Below are positions 34,809 through 45,718 of a stretch of 64,000 bases of DNA, one piece after another. The stretch is from Tuctoria greenei. Lineage: Eukaryota > Streptophyta > Magnoliopsida > Poales > Poaceae. A program made the translations under genes and the position numbers. Positions within the stretch are counted from its first letter, which is position 1. The number at the start of each line of letters is the position of its first letter. The stretch spans positions 169,220,929 to 169,284,928 of the forward strand of contig JAYESD010000009.1 in NCBI GenBank assembly GCA_036927565.1, written 5' to 3'. Below the pieces are notes generated by a model. The model had not been told where the DNA came from. It did not search any database and saw only the letters and a program-made list of their open reading frames with translations.

Positions 34809-37800
34809 TTAAGTGTAGAACTTACGGAGGTGCTCGATGTTCCAAGGATTTGGGAGAGGTGTCCCATCCTCGGTAGCCAAGCGAACGCTTCCGGGACGGG
34901 ATACTTTGATCACTCGAAAGGGCCCTTCCCAGCCGGGGGAGAGTTTGTTTTGCCCTTCTCTGGATAGTATTCTCCGTAGCACTAGATCGCCTTCCTCGAG
35001 CTGTCGGTTGTGTACATGCCGCTGGTGATAGCGCCGTAGAGCTTGGCGGTATCGGGCATTCCGAACAGCTGCTTGGCACCTTCCCTCCTCGAGGAGGTCT
35101 AGGTCTTCGCGCCGGAGCTGGTCCTGCGCGGCTTCGTCGAAGGTCCGGACTCGGAGGGAACCCAAGGTGATTTCCGGAGGAAGGATCGCTTCAGCTCCGT
35201 ACACCAGAAAGAAGGGTGTTTCTCCGGTTGCCCGACTTGGAGAAGTCCTGTTGGCCCATAGAGTGGGCGGAAGCTCTTCGATCCAATTGGCTCCGTGCTT
35301 TTTCAAGCGCTCATAAGTGCGTGTTTTGAGTCCTTTAAGGATCTCTGCATTTGCTCTCTCGGCTTGTCCATTGCTGGCAGGATGAGCTACGGAAGCGTAG
35401 CAAACTTGTATGCCGAGGTCTTCGCAATATCCTTGAAATGCGGAGCTTGTGAATTGAGTCCCATTATCAGTGATGATCTTATTTGGGACTCCGAATCTGC
35501 TCACGATGGATTGTAGAAAATTGATTGCAGATTGTTTGTTGATCGTCACAACGGGAGTTGCTTCCGGCCACTTGGTGAACTTGTTGATGGCGACGTACAG
35601 GAACTTGTAACCTCCGACGGCTCTAGGGAAGGGTCCCAAGATGTCCATCCCCCACACAGCGAAAGGCCATGTGGGAGGTATCATTTGTAAGGACTGAGCA
35701 GGTGTATGAATTTGCTTTGCATGAAATTGGCATGCTTTGCATTTCTTCACCAGCTCAGTGGCATCCTGGAGCGCTGTAGGCCAGTAGAAGCCGTGCCGAA
35801 AGGCTTTTCCGACCAGCGTGCGGGAAGATGCGTGGTTCCCACACTCGCCTCCATGGATTTCTGTGAGGAGCTCGCAGCCTTCTTCCCTTGTGATGCACCG
35901 CATTAGGATGCCGTTGGCACCGCGCCGGTAGAGATCCCCTTCTACCAACGTGTATCTTTTAGCCAATCTGACTACCCGATCAGCGGATACATCATCGTCA
36001 GGAAGGATGTTGTCTTTCAAGTAGCTCCGGATCTCCGAGATCCATGCATTGGAACTGACTTGAGCATTTGAGTCTTGCGTGCTGGGTTGCTCGGAGCTTC
36101 CGGCAGCACCTACGATCCTTGATGGCTGCCATGGTAACAGGGCCATCGGACTGTCAGCTTCGGGATGCTGATCTCGCCCCCTTCGTTCAGTTCGGCAGGC
36201 TGAACTGTGGGTTTTGACAACCTCCGGACAAAGGTTCCATCAGGAGCCGGAGCTCCAGTTGACGCCTTGGTCGAGAGTTCGTCAGCTTCAGCGTTGTGAG
36301 CACGCTGAACATGGTGAAGGTCTAGGACTTCGAAGTCCTTCTGAAGCCTCTGGACTTCAAGGAGGTAAGCAGCCAGCTGGAGATTATTACAGGAGCATTC
36401 ACCCTTCACCTGCTTGATGACGAGTTGTGAATCTCCTTTGACCAGCAATTGCTTGACACCGTATGATAGTGCCACCTTTAATCCATAGATGAGTGCTTCA
36501 TACTCCGCCATGTTGTTGGTTGCCTTGAAGTCAAGGTGTACCATGTATTTCACCTTCTCCCCAGTTGGTGCGAGGAGAAGGATTCCAGCTCCGGCTCCCT
36601 GCTTCTGCATGGAGCCGTCGAAGTAAAGGGTCCAGTGAGGCTTAGTGAAGGTTGGAACTTGAGGTTCCGTCTTCTGCTCGCTGGGGCCCCCAGGGTTTAA
36701 TGGAGAGGGAGTCCATTCTGCCACGAAATCTGTCAACGCTTGACTCTTGATTGCTTGTCTCGGAATGAATTCAAGATCGAATTCAGCCAATTCCGCTGCT
36801 CACTTTGCAATATTCCCAGTTGAATTGGGATTATGCAGGATTGCTCGAAGTGGATATGAGGTCACCACCGAGACTTTGTGAGCTTGGAAATAGTGTCGAA
36901 GCTTCCTTGAGGCAATAAAAACTGCATAAAGCAGTTTATGCACCTCTAGGTATCGAGTCTTGGCATCATGTAACACTTCACTGATGAAGTATACCGGGCG
37001 TTGAATGGTCCGGACCCTCCCGGAGGGGTCCGGAGCTTCCTCTTCATTGATCCGGACCCTCTCGGAGGGGTCCAGACTCTCTTCGGGGACCTCCGGGTTC
37101 TGGGTGGAGGAACCCGGAGCTTCTTTAGAAATGACCTGGACCCTCTTAGAGGGGTCCGGGTCCTCTGAAGTGGCTTCTTGTGGGTTTGAGTCTGGGAGCT
37201 CGGACCCAGACCCGCTTTCAGGAACCTCCGGACCCTCCCGAAGGGGTCTGGATTCCTGAGTATTGGGTAGTTCCGGTCTCTCCGCAACCAGAACCATACT
37301 GACGACTTCGTCAGCAGTTGAAATGTAAAGCAACAAAGGCTCACCAGGGTTCGGAGCTACCAGGACTGGTAGGGTGGTGAGGAACTGTTTCAGCTCCTGG
37401 AATGCCTTCTCTGCTTCTTCAGACCATTGGAATGGTCCGGACTTCCTCAGTAACTTGAAGAAGGGAAGTGCTCTTTCCGCCAGTCTTGAAATGAACTGGC
37501 TGAGGGCTGCTAGACATCCAATTAATTTTTGGACGTCTTTGATGCGGGTTGGTGGCCGCATGTCTTCAATGGCTTTTATCTTCGCCGGATTAGCCTCTAT
37601 GCCCCGGTGACTTACCAGGAAACCAAGAAGCTTTCCGGAACTAACCCCGAAGACGCACTTGTCTGGGTTTAGCTTCGTGCGAGTGGCCCGCACCTTGTCG
37701 AAGACAGCCTGCAAGGTGTCCAAGAGGGACTCCTTGTTCTTGACTTTGACCACGATGTCATCGACGTACACTTCCACTATGTCTCTGATGAGTTCTTCGA

Positions 37801-38350
37801 AAGTTTTGTACATAGCTCGTACAAAAGTTGAAGCTGCATTCTTGAGACCAAACGGCATGGCTGTGTAACAATACAATCCATCCACTGTGATGAATGAAGT
37901 ATGCTCTTCATCCTCCCTAGACATCCTGATTTGATGATATCCAGAATATGCGTCTAGAAAACACAGTAACTCGCACCCGGAGGTGGAATCCACTATATGA
38001 TCTATTCTAGGTAGTGGGAATGGATCTTTTGGACATGCCTTATTCAGTGTGGTGTAGTCGATGCACATCCGAAGTTTCCCGCCGGCCTTGGGCACAACGA
38101 CTGGGTTCGCCAGCCATTTTGGATGGAAGACTTCTCGGATAAATCCGGCTTCGAGCAACTTCTTCACTTCTTGTCGGATGAAGTTCTGTCGCTCTACAGA
38201 TTGCTTCCGAGGTTTCTGATGCACAGGCCGAGCATCGGGGTAAATCTTCAGATTGTGCTCAATCACATCCCTGGGGATCCCAGGCATTTGTGACAGTTGC
38301 CAAGCAAATACGTCAACGTTAGCCCGGAGGAAAGTGATGAGCGCGAGTTC
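34809..38350 (-). pseudogene. pol of element C: RT, RNase H, second RNase H, integrase (two lesions)
   Basis: About 1,180 codons downstream of UAG 38351-38353 in the gag frame. It contains RT (VVVPKAGGKLRMCIDY, MPFGLKNAASTF, YVDD) and RNase H with an insertion of about 90 residues holding DPSxRVR repeats (about 37000-37280). The second RNase H has WTLYFDGS, NMAEYEA, VKGDSQLV and NAEADELS. The integrase has ECGNHAS..CKAC, WGMDILGPF, IITDNGTQF and SNGQAERANAEI, and a GPFRVIKVS C-terminal domain ends EHLRKFYT. Lesions: TGG to TGA at 36800-36802 and a one-base deletion near 36148. Otherwise all catalytic residues are kept. Confidence 0.93.
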
Positions 38351-38353
38351 CTA
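38351..38353 (-). other. In-frame UAG between gag-protease and pol, element C
   Basis: GGLNDK then TAG then ELALITFLRANVDVFAW, without a frame change. The same codon and neighbours (AAA TAG GAA CTC) occur in A (10851-10853) and D (22153-22155). Confidence 0.8.
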
Positions 38354-40768
38354 TTTGTCATTCAACCCACCCGATATGCGGGTGGTTTGAGTGACATCGG
38401 AACCAATTTGGACGACTTTGACGGGGATGTCGGTGTCGCCGCTTGGCTGCACACGGGGAGCAGAGGTTGAGCCTCGTTGCCGAATGCTCGGAGGTTTTGG
38501 AGCTTGCCCCTGTCTGGAGTCCTCCTCTTGCGCAGTGGTGAGTGCATGGAGCTCCTCCAGAGCAGTTACTCCGGCGGTGCGATCTCCACGAATCCGGAGA
38601 ACGCCTGCTGGTGTTGGCATCTTCAACACCAAGTATCCATAATGAGCAGCTGCCATAAATTTGTATAGGGCAGGTCTACCCAAGATGGCGTTGAATGGTA
38701 AGTTGATCTGAGCGACGTCGAAGACCAACTTCTCGGTGCGGTACTTCTCCCGTGTCCCGAAGGTAACGGGGAGAATTATAGCTCCGAGTGGGGTAATGGC
38801 CCCCGGACCTACTCCGGAGAATGGTCGAGAGGGCTGAAGATCCGAAGGTCGAAGCTGAAGTCTGGTAAAAGCTTCAAAGCTTATAAGGTTCAGCCCCGAA
38901 CCTCCATCCACCTTAACATGATGGAGCTGGATGTTGTTGATGGTGGGAGATACCATCAAGGGTAATTGGCCAGCTCCGACCATGCTTCGAGGACAGTCCG
39001 AAGCATCAAAAGTGATGGGTGTGTCCATCCACTTTCGATGTGGCTCCGGTCTAGCTGTAGGAGCTACAGCAGCCATATCCCGCCGCATAGTCTTGATGAC
39101 ACGACGAGAAGTGATGTCCCATGATCCACCAAAGATGGTGTTCATGGTTTTCCGACGCTCGTTGTCGGAGACGTCGGAGTCATCGCCGACGGAGGTGTAG
39201 ACGGCTTTCAGGACCTTTTTGGGGTCCTGAAACCCTAACTCCTCTTCAGCCGGAGCTTCGTCAACCTTCTGTTTTCCCTCCCTCTGTCGGAAAGGAGACC
39301 CTTCCCGGCGCTTGTTGTAGCGCTCGACAAGGTTTTGGACCTCCCGGCAGTCTTCCAGCCTGTGGCTGCCCGTTTTGTGAATGGGGCACCACATTTTGGA
39401 TTTGCCGCCGTCTTCGGAAGACGGTCGAGGTCGCTTCTCGGGGCGTGGCCCCCGGCCACCAGGAGTTGCAGTGGCTGCAATGTTGGATGTGCCGGCCGAC
39501 GGCTTCTTCTTGCCGTTGGTCTTCTTTTTCTTCTTGCCACTCCCGGAGGTAGCGGCTTCTTCTTTGGAGGATTTTTTGTGATCCTCCAAGGCTGGTTTGG
39601 AGTGCATTTCACGGCCCTCCGCAGCTCTGGCACATTTGTCTGCCAAGCTGAAGAGCTCCGTGACGCTGGTGATCTCTTTGATCGCCAGCTTCTCTAACAT
39701 CTTCTTGTCTCGTACACCCTGTCTGAATGCCACAATGACAGAAGCGCTTGAGATAGAAGGGATTGTGTTGCGTACCTGAGAGAACCTCTGGATGAGTGAC
39801 CGCAAAGATTCTCCCCCTTTTTGCACGACCGCAAAAAGGTCTAGTTCAGTGCCCGGTCGGGTGTATGAACTCCCGAAGTTGGCAGTGAACTGACGGCACA
39901 GCTCCTCCCAACTGTCGATAGAGTTGGGTGGAAGGCTCATAAACCAGGACCTGGCAGTCCCAGTTAAGGCCACTGGAAAGTAGTTAGCCATTACGGCCTC
40001 ATTTCCTCCAGCTGCTAAGATTGCGGTGGAGTATATCTGCAGAAATTCTACGGGGTTGACAGTCCCATCGAATTTTTCCGGCAAGTGTGGCCGGAACTTC
40101 TGTGGCCATCTAACCATGCGCAGGTGCATGGCTAGGGCGGAACAGCCTCCTCCTACTCCTTCCAGAGTAGAAAGGTCTTGAGCATCCCGTCTTTCTCGAG
40201 CTCGCTCGATATGGACACGGCCATCCTGTTGGCGGTATCGGCGATCAAGCTCCGCCCGGAGGTCATGTGTCGAAAGCCGAGATACCGTATGGGTGCGTCG
40301 TGCTCCAGAGGGCAACGACGTCACTTGCTGTGACGCAGCTCGTCTTCGGTTGTTGGAGACATGCGGACCAAGTCTTCTAGAAAACGTCCGTCGCTGCGAC
40401 GGGGCTCGCCCTGAAGGAGGAGGACCCTGATTGTTGAGGCGTTCGGCCGCTGCTGCGACCAAATGCTCAACATCATCCCTCCATTGCTCCATGGCATCTC
40501 GAGATGCATCCAGAGGTGGTGGTCGCTGGAGAAGAGCACGCGCTGCATGGAGCGCGTGTTCTGGGTTGTCATGACTTGCCGGCGCAGTATGTGACACTGG
40601 CGCACCATCATGTTGCCCGACACGTTTTGCCGGAGAAGATGGTGGTGGTGGGAGTGTGACTCCTGCTGGTGCTGAGGCTCCTGCTGGTGGCTGCATGTTG
40701 GAGGGATTGCCCCCGACAGCCTGAGCAGCAGGTTGCCCATTGGATGATCCAGCCGCATAATTCACCAT
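38351..40768 (-). CDS. gag-protease of element C, intact 805 residues
   Basis: ATG 40768 (MVNYAAGSSNGQ) about 20 bp past the PBS; the open frame extends farther upstream through the PBS but this ATG is the one shared with A, E and F. The order is Pro/Ala-rich N-terminus (PPPPSSPAKRV); capsid (MVRWPQKFRPHLPEKFDG, EFLQIYSTAILAAGGNE, GTARSWFMSLPPNS, SWEELCRQF); Lys-rich KKKKKTNGKKK; knuckle of the CHHC form (CPIHKTGSHRLEDC); and aspartic protease (HHVKVDGGSGLNLISF, ILGRPALYKF). It ends at the UAG. Gag forms the particle, and the protease matures Gag-Pol. Confidence 0.92.
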   Translation of the reverse strand: MVNYAAGSSNGQPAAQAVGGNPSNMQPPAGASAPAGVTLPPPPSSPAKRVGQHDGAPVSHTAPASHDNPEHALHAARALLQRPPPLDASRDAMEQWRDDVEHLVAAAAERLNNQGPPPSGRAPSQRRTFSRRLGPHVSNNRRRAASQQVTSLPSGARRTHTVSRLSTHDLRAELDRRYRQQDGRVHIERARERRDAQDLSTLEGVGGGCSALAMHLRMVRWPQKFRPHLPEKFDGTVNPVEFLQIYSTAILAAGGNEAVMANYFPVALTGTARSWFMSLPPNSIDSWEELCRQFTANFGSSYTRPGTELDLFAVVQKGGESLRSLIQRFSQVRNTIPSISSASVIVAFRQGVRDKKMLEKLAIKEITSVTELFSLADKCARAAEGREMHSKPALEDHKKSSKEEAATSGSGKKKKKTNGKKKPSAGTSNIAATATPGGRGPRPEKRPRPSSEDGGKSKMWCPIHKTGSHRLEDCREVQNLVERYNKRREGSPFRQREGKQKVDEAPAEEELGFQDPKKVLKAVYTSVGDDSDVSDNERRKTMNTIFGGSWDITSRRVIKTMRRDMAAVAPTARPEPHRKWMDTPITFDASDCPRSMVGAGQLPLMVSPTINNIQLHHVKVDGGSGLNLISFEAFTRLQLRPSDLQPSRPFSGVGPGAITPLGAIILPVTFGTREKYRTEKLVFDVAQINLPFNAILGRPALYKFMAAAHYGYLVLKMPTPAGVLRIRGDRTAGVTALEELHALTTAQEEDSRQGQAPKPPSIRQRGSTSAPRVQPSGDTDIPVKVVQIGSDVTQTTRISGGLNDK

Positions 40769-40786
40769 TCTTGAAAATCTCAGGCA

Positions 40787-40804
40787 CCCCTTCCTGGCGC
40801 GCCA
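40787..40804 (-). other. Primer binding site of element C
   Basis: TGGCGCGCCAGGAAGGGG on the minus strand, two bases from the 5' LTR; one mismatch to the tRNA-Arg-like PBS of A and F. Confidence 0.85.
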
Positions 40805-40806
40805 AC

Positions 40807-41658
40807 TGTCGACTGTTGGAGTCGGCAGATCTCCTGACACTACTAAAGTGTTGAAGGAGTTTGTAGTTCGGTGTGGGCGCGCGGAGACTCAAGAAGGTGA
40901 ATCACGATTGGACACGAGAGACTCAGTGGTTTACGTGGTTCGGGCCGCCTGAGCGTAATACCCTACTCCACGGGTGTGTGGTGTTGTATTAGTTTATGTA
41001 TGAAAGCTCACGTCAATGCGTGTGTGCCTGAGAGCATTCGAGAGCCTCCTTCGTGTATCGTCGGTCTGTCCTTTTATAGTACAAGGACAAACCGTTACAA
41101 GTTAGCCTGGCCCGACATGTGGCCCCGGCGGTTACTAGTATTGATACACGATTAATTGTTGTTAATAACCCTGTAACGGGCTCCGACAGTGCCGTTACAG
41201 GTGTTAAGATTGTCCGATTAAGTGTCATTAACATGGAATTAATGACAATTAATCGGGTCTTGAAGTCCGCGGCTATCCTTTGAAGATCCGGAGTCGTTAC
41301 AATGTCTTCCGGAGGTTTGAGGCGGCTAGCTCCAACGTTTGGACACGTGGCAGCTCCGGAGCTTGCTTGTGGGAAGCGGGAAGCTCCGGGGTGGCCTGGC
41401 ACGTGTCAGGTTCGGAGCTTCTCTCGGTCAGGGGTTAAGTCCGGAGGTGCCGTTTCGGTACCTAGCCCGGAGCTTCACCCTTGTGGGTAGTAGCTCCGGT
41501 CTGGCAGTACACGTGGCAACCTAGGGGTTAACCATGTTGGAGAAGCAGGTCCGGTTATGTCTGACAAGTGGGCCTCCGAGGGTCTTCAATTTGAGTAGAC
41601 GTCCTTCCCTTGAGATCTTTGTAACCTCAGGGGGTGTATGGTTTTTAGGGTACCGACA
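40807..41658 (-). repeat. 5' LTR of element C
   Basis: 852 bp, TGTCG..CGACA ends intact. TATA at 41070-41081 (minus). Several ACGTG-core sites (near 41345, 41402 and 41511). Nearly identical to 28715-29566. Confidence 0.95.
41070..41081 (-). promoter_or_regulatory. TATA box of element C 5' LTR
   Basis: TACTATAAAAGG on the minus strand, upstream of the conserved TATTACGCTCAGGCGGC block (about 40940-40975, minus). It is the likely start region of C's genomic RNA. Confidence 0.7.
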
Positions 41659-43648
41659 GACGCCCCTGGGGCAATCACCTCCGGGGTGGACGTTAGAGCT
41701 TTGCCAGGAGCCGCCACCCCTGTCGGCTCAAGCCCCGATACGTCCACCACCGCTCGAAGGCCGGAATATCAACCATCTCCGGCTCAGCGCCCGGAGCTTC
41801 AATTATATCCGGCACAGAAGTCGGAACTTCGGGCACCTCCAGCTCAATCGTCAGATCTTCAGCCACTTCTGGCATGGGAGCCGTAGCTTCGGTTACCTCT
41901 GGCTCAAGTGTCGAAGCTTCTGCCACCTCCGACTCTTGCACCGAAGCCTCAGTCTCTGGCGCTGTTGCTGGTGGTGCATCTTCAGCAACTTCTCCCCCGT
42001 GGTCCGGCGCTACCACATGATCTTCTGGCGTCTCTTCTAGATCCAAGCCATGACAGCTGGCGCCGGAGTTGTCGTGTCCTCTTCCACCATTTGGGGAGGC
42101 TCAGTGGTGAAGCCGGAGCTTCAGCATGCACAGCTTCAGTCGCTGCAGCAGATGCTGAAGCCTCGGACTTCTTTCTCGACACCCTGGAAACAAAATTTCG
42201 AGAAGATTAAAGATATAATAAAAACAAGATTAGCACTTCAAGGTGAGTTGATGATGCTTAACTGGGGATGCTACCGCTCTATCTGTCGCATAATCTCTTC
42301 CTCTTAGGCCCGGAGTCAGAGCCCACCAAACTTGGTGAGACAATAACCTCGTACCTTGGTTGGGAGCCACCTGCAATAGCTGGAGTCTTCTCAGCCGGAA
42401 CCTCTCTTGGCTGGGAAGGACCTCCGGATCCGGAGCCCACAGTCAGCACTAGAGCCGGAGTTGACCTGCCGAAGCTTGAGTCCCTCGAGGGCGTCGACAC
42501 CGAAGCAGGCGTGGCCACCGAAGATCTCCTCCGCGAGGGAGAAGGGGCTGTTGAAGTTGGAGTTGACTCGATGGGGCTTCTGTCAACATGCCTTAACTTC
42601 CTCTCCCGGCTGGAAGATTCGGCCAGCTCCTTGCCCTTACCCTTGCCAGCATCATCCACTTTCTGTATTGGGGCAGCGGGGGGCACCCTTTCAGAAGCCC
42701 CAGGGATTGATAGCCCAGAGGTTGATCTCCTCTCCACCATGCCGAGGTCGTCTAATACTGGCATTCTTCTCCGGAGCTCCCTACTAATATCTGGAATCAT
42801 GTTCAGAGGCAAGAGAGCAGCCGGTGGAGCCAAGTCGTCGGGGGAGATAGCACCATTCTGGAACTTCTTTAGATGGAGCTTCAAGTTTTCATCATCTAGA
42901 ATGAAATTCAAACCGGTTTCAATCCGGTTGTGATCCATCACATTATTGAAAGCCCACACGTGCCACTCACTTGTCTTCAGCAGAGTTCACCTGTTCACTA
43001 AGAAATTGTCGAAGAACATTTGAGGGGTCACTCCACCCTCGATGCATTCTTTGATCCTTTCCAGGATGGGCTTGTACGGATCTGACAGCTCCGGAACTGT
43101 GTTCCACGCGTCAGTGTCGACGTTGGGAAGACCCTGGGACAGCTCCAGCCTCTCGTGCTTCTTCACAGTGATTATCACCCAATCCTTCTTCCAATCATTC
43201 CACTTGCCAGAGGGGAAGGACCTTAAGTACTTGAAGGGGCAGTTTTTCTGCTTCATGAAGTAGTAGAAGCCGATCAGCTCTGTCCCCTTTCCGGTGGTGT
43301 GGACCGTGAAGAAGGTCCGAAATAGCTCAACGTAAGGAGGAACGCCCACCCATATCTCTCAAAAGTGGACGAAAGTCACCACTAGCAAGAGGGAGTGGGG
43401 ACCGAGGTGATGCAGCAGGAGACCATAGAGGTCTAGAAGCATCAAGAAGAAGGTTGAAAAGGTGGGATTAGACCCACCATGGCGTACGCTGAGAAGTACA
43501 CCATATCTCCGGTACGCTCCTTCTTGAAGGGGAGCTTGCTGAAGCGGATGTCGCGGTTGAAGGAATCACTGGACGACGCCATGTAAGTCTGGACCTTCGA
43601 CATATCTTTCTTGGTCTTGATCCTGCTGCGGGGAAGACCCAACTCCAT
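41659..43648 (-). pseudogene. Antisense gene of element D, 5' part
   Basis: Starts MELGLPRSRIKTKKDMSK at 43648. The PF04195-like domain is present but diverged (MVYFSAYAMVGLIPPF; IGFYYFMKQKNCPFKYL, WNDWKKDWVII; RIETGLNF..LKKFQNGAISPDDL). Then come a Ser/Pro/Lys linker, a probable intron (about 42186-42255, acceptor TTTCCAG) and Glu-Pro-Val/Thr repeats, to the edge of element C. It continues at 28714. Frameshifts near 43440 and 43350 and a stop near 42985 break it. At the homologous site it keeps CAG (KKFQ), unlike C and G. Confidence 0.78.
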
Positions 43649-44187
43649 CGCGACAAAGTGGAGCGAAAGGAGAGAAAGCTACACGAAGGTTGGAAGACTC
43701 TGAGCGCAAGTATGATTGAAAGCGTAAAGAGTCCTCAAACCGTGCAGACTTTCCTTCTTAAGTAAGCCTCCGCAACGCTTGGATGGAAACTGCAATGGGA
43801 CCAAGATCACATTTTCAAAAATCTACCCTACCAATGACAAATGGGCCCGGGTCCACTTTGGCGGAAACATCAAAGTTATTACCCCAGGTGAACCGTTGTC
43901 ATGATGGGAGGTTGGAAGCTCGAGGGCGGCGTCGTCACAAGGTGCGCGGAATTGATACGGTTTTTGCATTGGGAACCGACGACCTTCAATTGCGTGAGAT
44001 CCGCACGCGAGGATCTCACCTGTCGCATTCAAAAGAAGCCACGCGGCAATGGTTTAACCACGAATCATCACCCCAATGGCACATCAGAAGACCTTTGAAG
44101 TCGTAGCGCGGGAATAAAAAATGACCCCACCTCCGGTAGAATAAATTAACCCAAAGGGTTTCTCCCGGAGGTGGGCCCAGGGGCCAC
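43649..44187 (-). promoter_or_regulatory. Upstream region of element D antisense gene and polypurine tract
   Basis: Contains the conserved block at 43749-43793 (minus), with TTCTTAAGTAAGCC on the plus strand, a decayed copy of the palindrome (about 43950-43970), and the polypurine tract GGAGGTGGGCCCAGGGGCC at 44168-44186. Otherwise featureless. Confidence 0.5.
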
Positions 44188-45004
44188 TATTGGTACCTTG
44201 CGTACCGGGTACCCCATGATACCGCAAGAAAAGCTAAGAAGTTCCACCCTTTCAAGTTGAGGGCCTCTGAAGACCCGCCTCCCTCGTTTGGGTAGCTCCA
44301 AAACTGACACGTGTAACATAAGGCCGGACCTAACTCCCTCCATTGGGAAGCTCCGGTCTTGCCACGTGTCCAGTGACCCCGGACCTAACCCCCAGTACAT
44401 GGAAACTCCGGTGCTGCCACGTGTAGAATGGCTCCGGACCTACCTCCCCGGGATGGGAAGCTCCGGAGCCATCACGTGTCGAACCTCCGGAGCTAGGACT
44501 TCAACAGAAGGCTGAAAGATCTTCAACGGCTCGGACTTTCAGGCGACGGTTAAAGTGACAGTTACAAGACCTGATTAAGTGTCATTAATGCTATATTATT
44601 GACACACGATCAGTGGACTGTTAATAGAGGTAATGCCGTCACTAAGGCGCGTTATCACCCGATTAATTATGCTTAATACATGTAGATCGTGTATTAGGCC
44701 ATTAACTACGCCAGGGCCACATGTCGGGCTAGGCAAGTGATGTAACGGCCAACCCTTAGACTATAAAAGAGTTGATCCGCACGATTCAGAGCCAACCAAG
44801 CTCATACGCTCACAAGAGCCATATAGACTCAGACATTCAACACACAATCCGTGGAATAGGATATTACACTTAGGCGGCTCGAACTACGTAAAATCCCTGG
44901 TGTCATCATCTTGTCCAAATCTCACTCGCGCCCCAACCAATCGAGAACCTCCGCGGCCTACGATCTAGTAGTAGCAGGAGAAGTGTCGATCGCACACTTC
45001 GACA
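44188..45004 (+). repeat. 3' LTR of element D
   Basis: 817 bp, starting TATTGGTACC (TG decayed to TA) and ending CACTTCGACA. TATA-like GACTATAAAAGA at about 44758-44769. It shares its body with the LTR of E (GTACCCCATGATACxGCAAGAA) rather than with A/C or B/F/G. At least four ACGTG-core sites (44310, 44362, 44418, 44475). The conserved downstream block is mutated (TATTACACTTAGGCGGC). Confidence 0.88.
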
Positions 45005-45718
45005 GCACCCAATGCATTGGGTGAGATGCATGGAGTTGAAGCTCCTACTGGTCGTGTAATAAGGAGAGATTTTGTTAGGAATATAATGGAATGGAATACT
45101 AGTGCTAATAAACGATTTGTAGCGTCACTAGATCGATTATGTATGCGAGGACAGAATAATACTGAACGCGAGATTAGCTGTGCTCACGTGGGCTGGTGCC
45201 CCCCTAGCTGCCCACTGCGCCAGCTCCAACCAGGCGCCCGATCGACCACGTGACCGCCTCATCCCAGCGGCGTGGCCGTGTCGAAAGCGCGCGGTCGACT
45301 GAGCCGCGAGCCCGCCCGGACGTCGGCTTCGTCCCGTCATGCCTCTCGCGTACAGACACGACGACGAGCATGATGGTCCATGAGATGTGGAGTACGTGGG
45401 CGCCGGGACCATTGCCGCGTACGAGATTTGAAAAACCGCGGGAAAAAAACTTATGAAACGGAGCCCCGGCCGGCAGCCGGCAGCGCATTCATGCGCAACC
45501 ATTCCGGCACGCATGGACCCGGCGCGTGCGTGCACGCAGGCGAGATTTGATTCTCCTCCCTCCTCCGAGCTTATCCGATCCACCCGGTCGTCGAGATCCG
45601 GGCGGGGACATCCCCCGGCGCGCCCACGCACGGCGATGGATGGGCCATGGGCGTGGTCCACCTCCATTTTCCTTTTCAATGGGGTCGGTCTTGCCTCGCG
45701 TTGGCGCCACCTCGCCAT

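Larger units (their letters stand above)
28715..41658 (-). mobile_element. Complete, youngest Tat-lineage element C (12.9 kb), inserted in element D
   Basis: Two 852-bp LTRs (28715-29566 and 40807-41658) with intact TGTCG..CGACA ends and TSD GACGC at 28710-28714 and 41659-41663. By eye the LTRs differ at about 9 sites, all transitions (about 1.1%). All parts are present. The gag-protease ORF is fully open, the antisense gene has one internal UAG, and pol has one nonsense change and one single-base deletion. It is the best reference copy for the family in this window. Confidence 0.95.
22135..45004 (+). mobile_element. Ty3/gypsy Tat-lineage element D, oldest of the left stack, interrupted by B and C
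   Basis: Plus-strand element. Its LTR and gag lie left of the window, beyond B. The visible part begins at the gag-pol junction (GGLDNK, TAG, ELMLITFL), then pol to 25732, a spacer with 71-bp repeats, and the 3' part of its antisense gene to 28714. Element C (TSD GACGC, 28710-28714 and 41659-41663) intervenes. The 5' part of the antisense gene, polypurine tract and 3' LTR (44188-45004) follow. It is the most diverged member: RT and integrase have lost catalytic Asp residues and many frames are broken. Confidence 0.85.

Noticed and set aside
41693..42046. Independent gene for the 117-codon minus-strand ORF
   Set aside because: It is the repeat section of element D's antisense gene, continuing past element C, plus read-in of C's edge.
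45005..45190. Possible coding exon (78-codon ORF from 45017)
   Set aside because: I could not match it to a family or find splice or homology support; left as host intergenic sequence.
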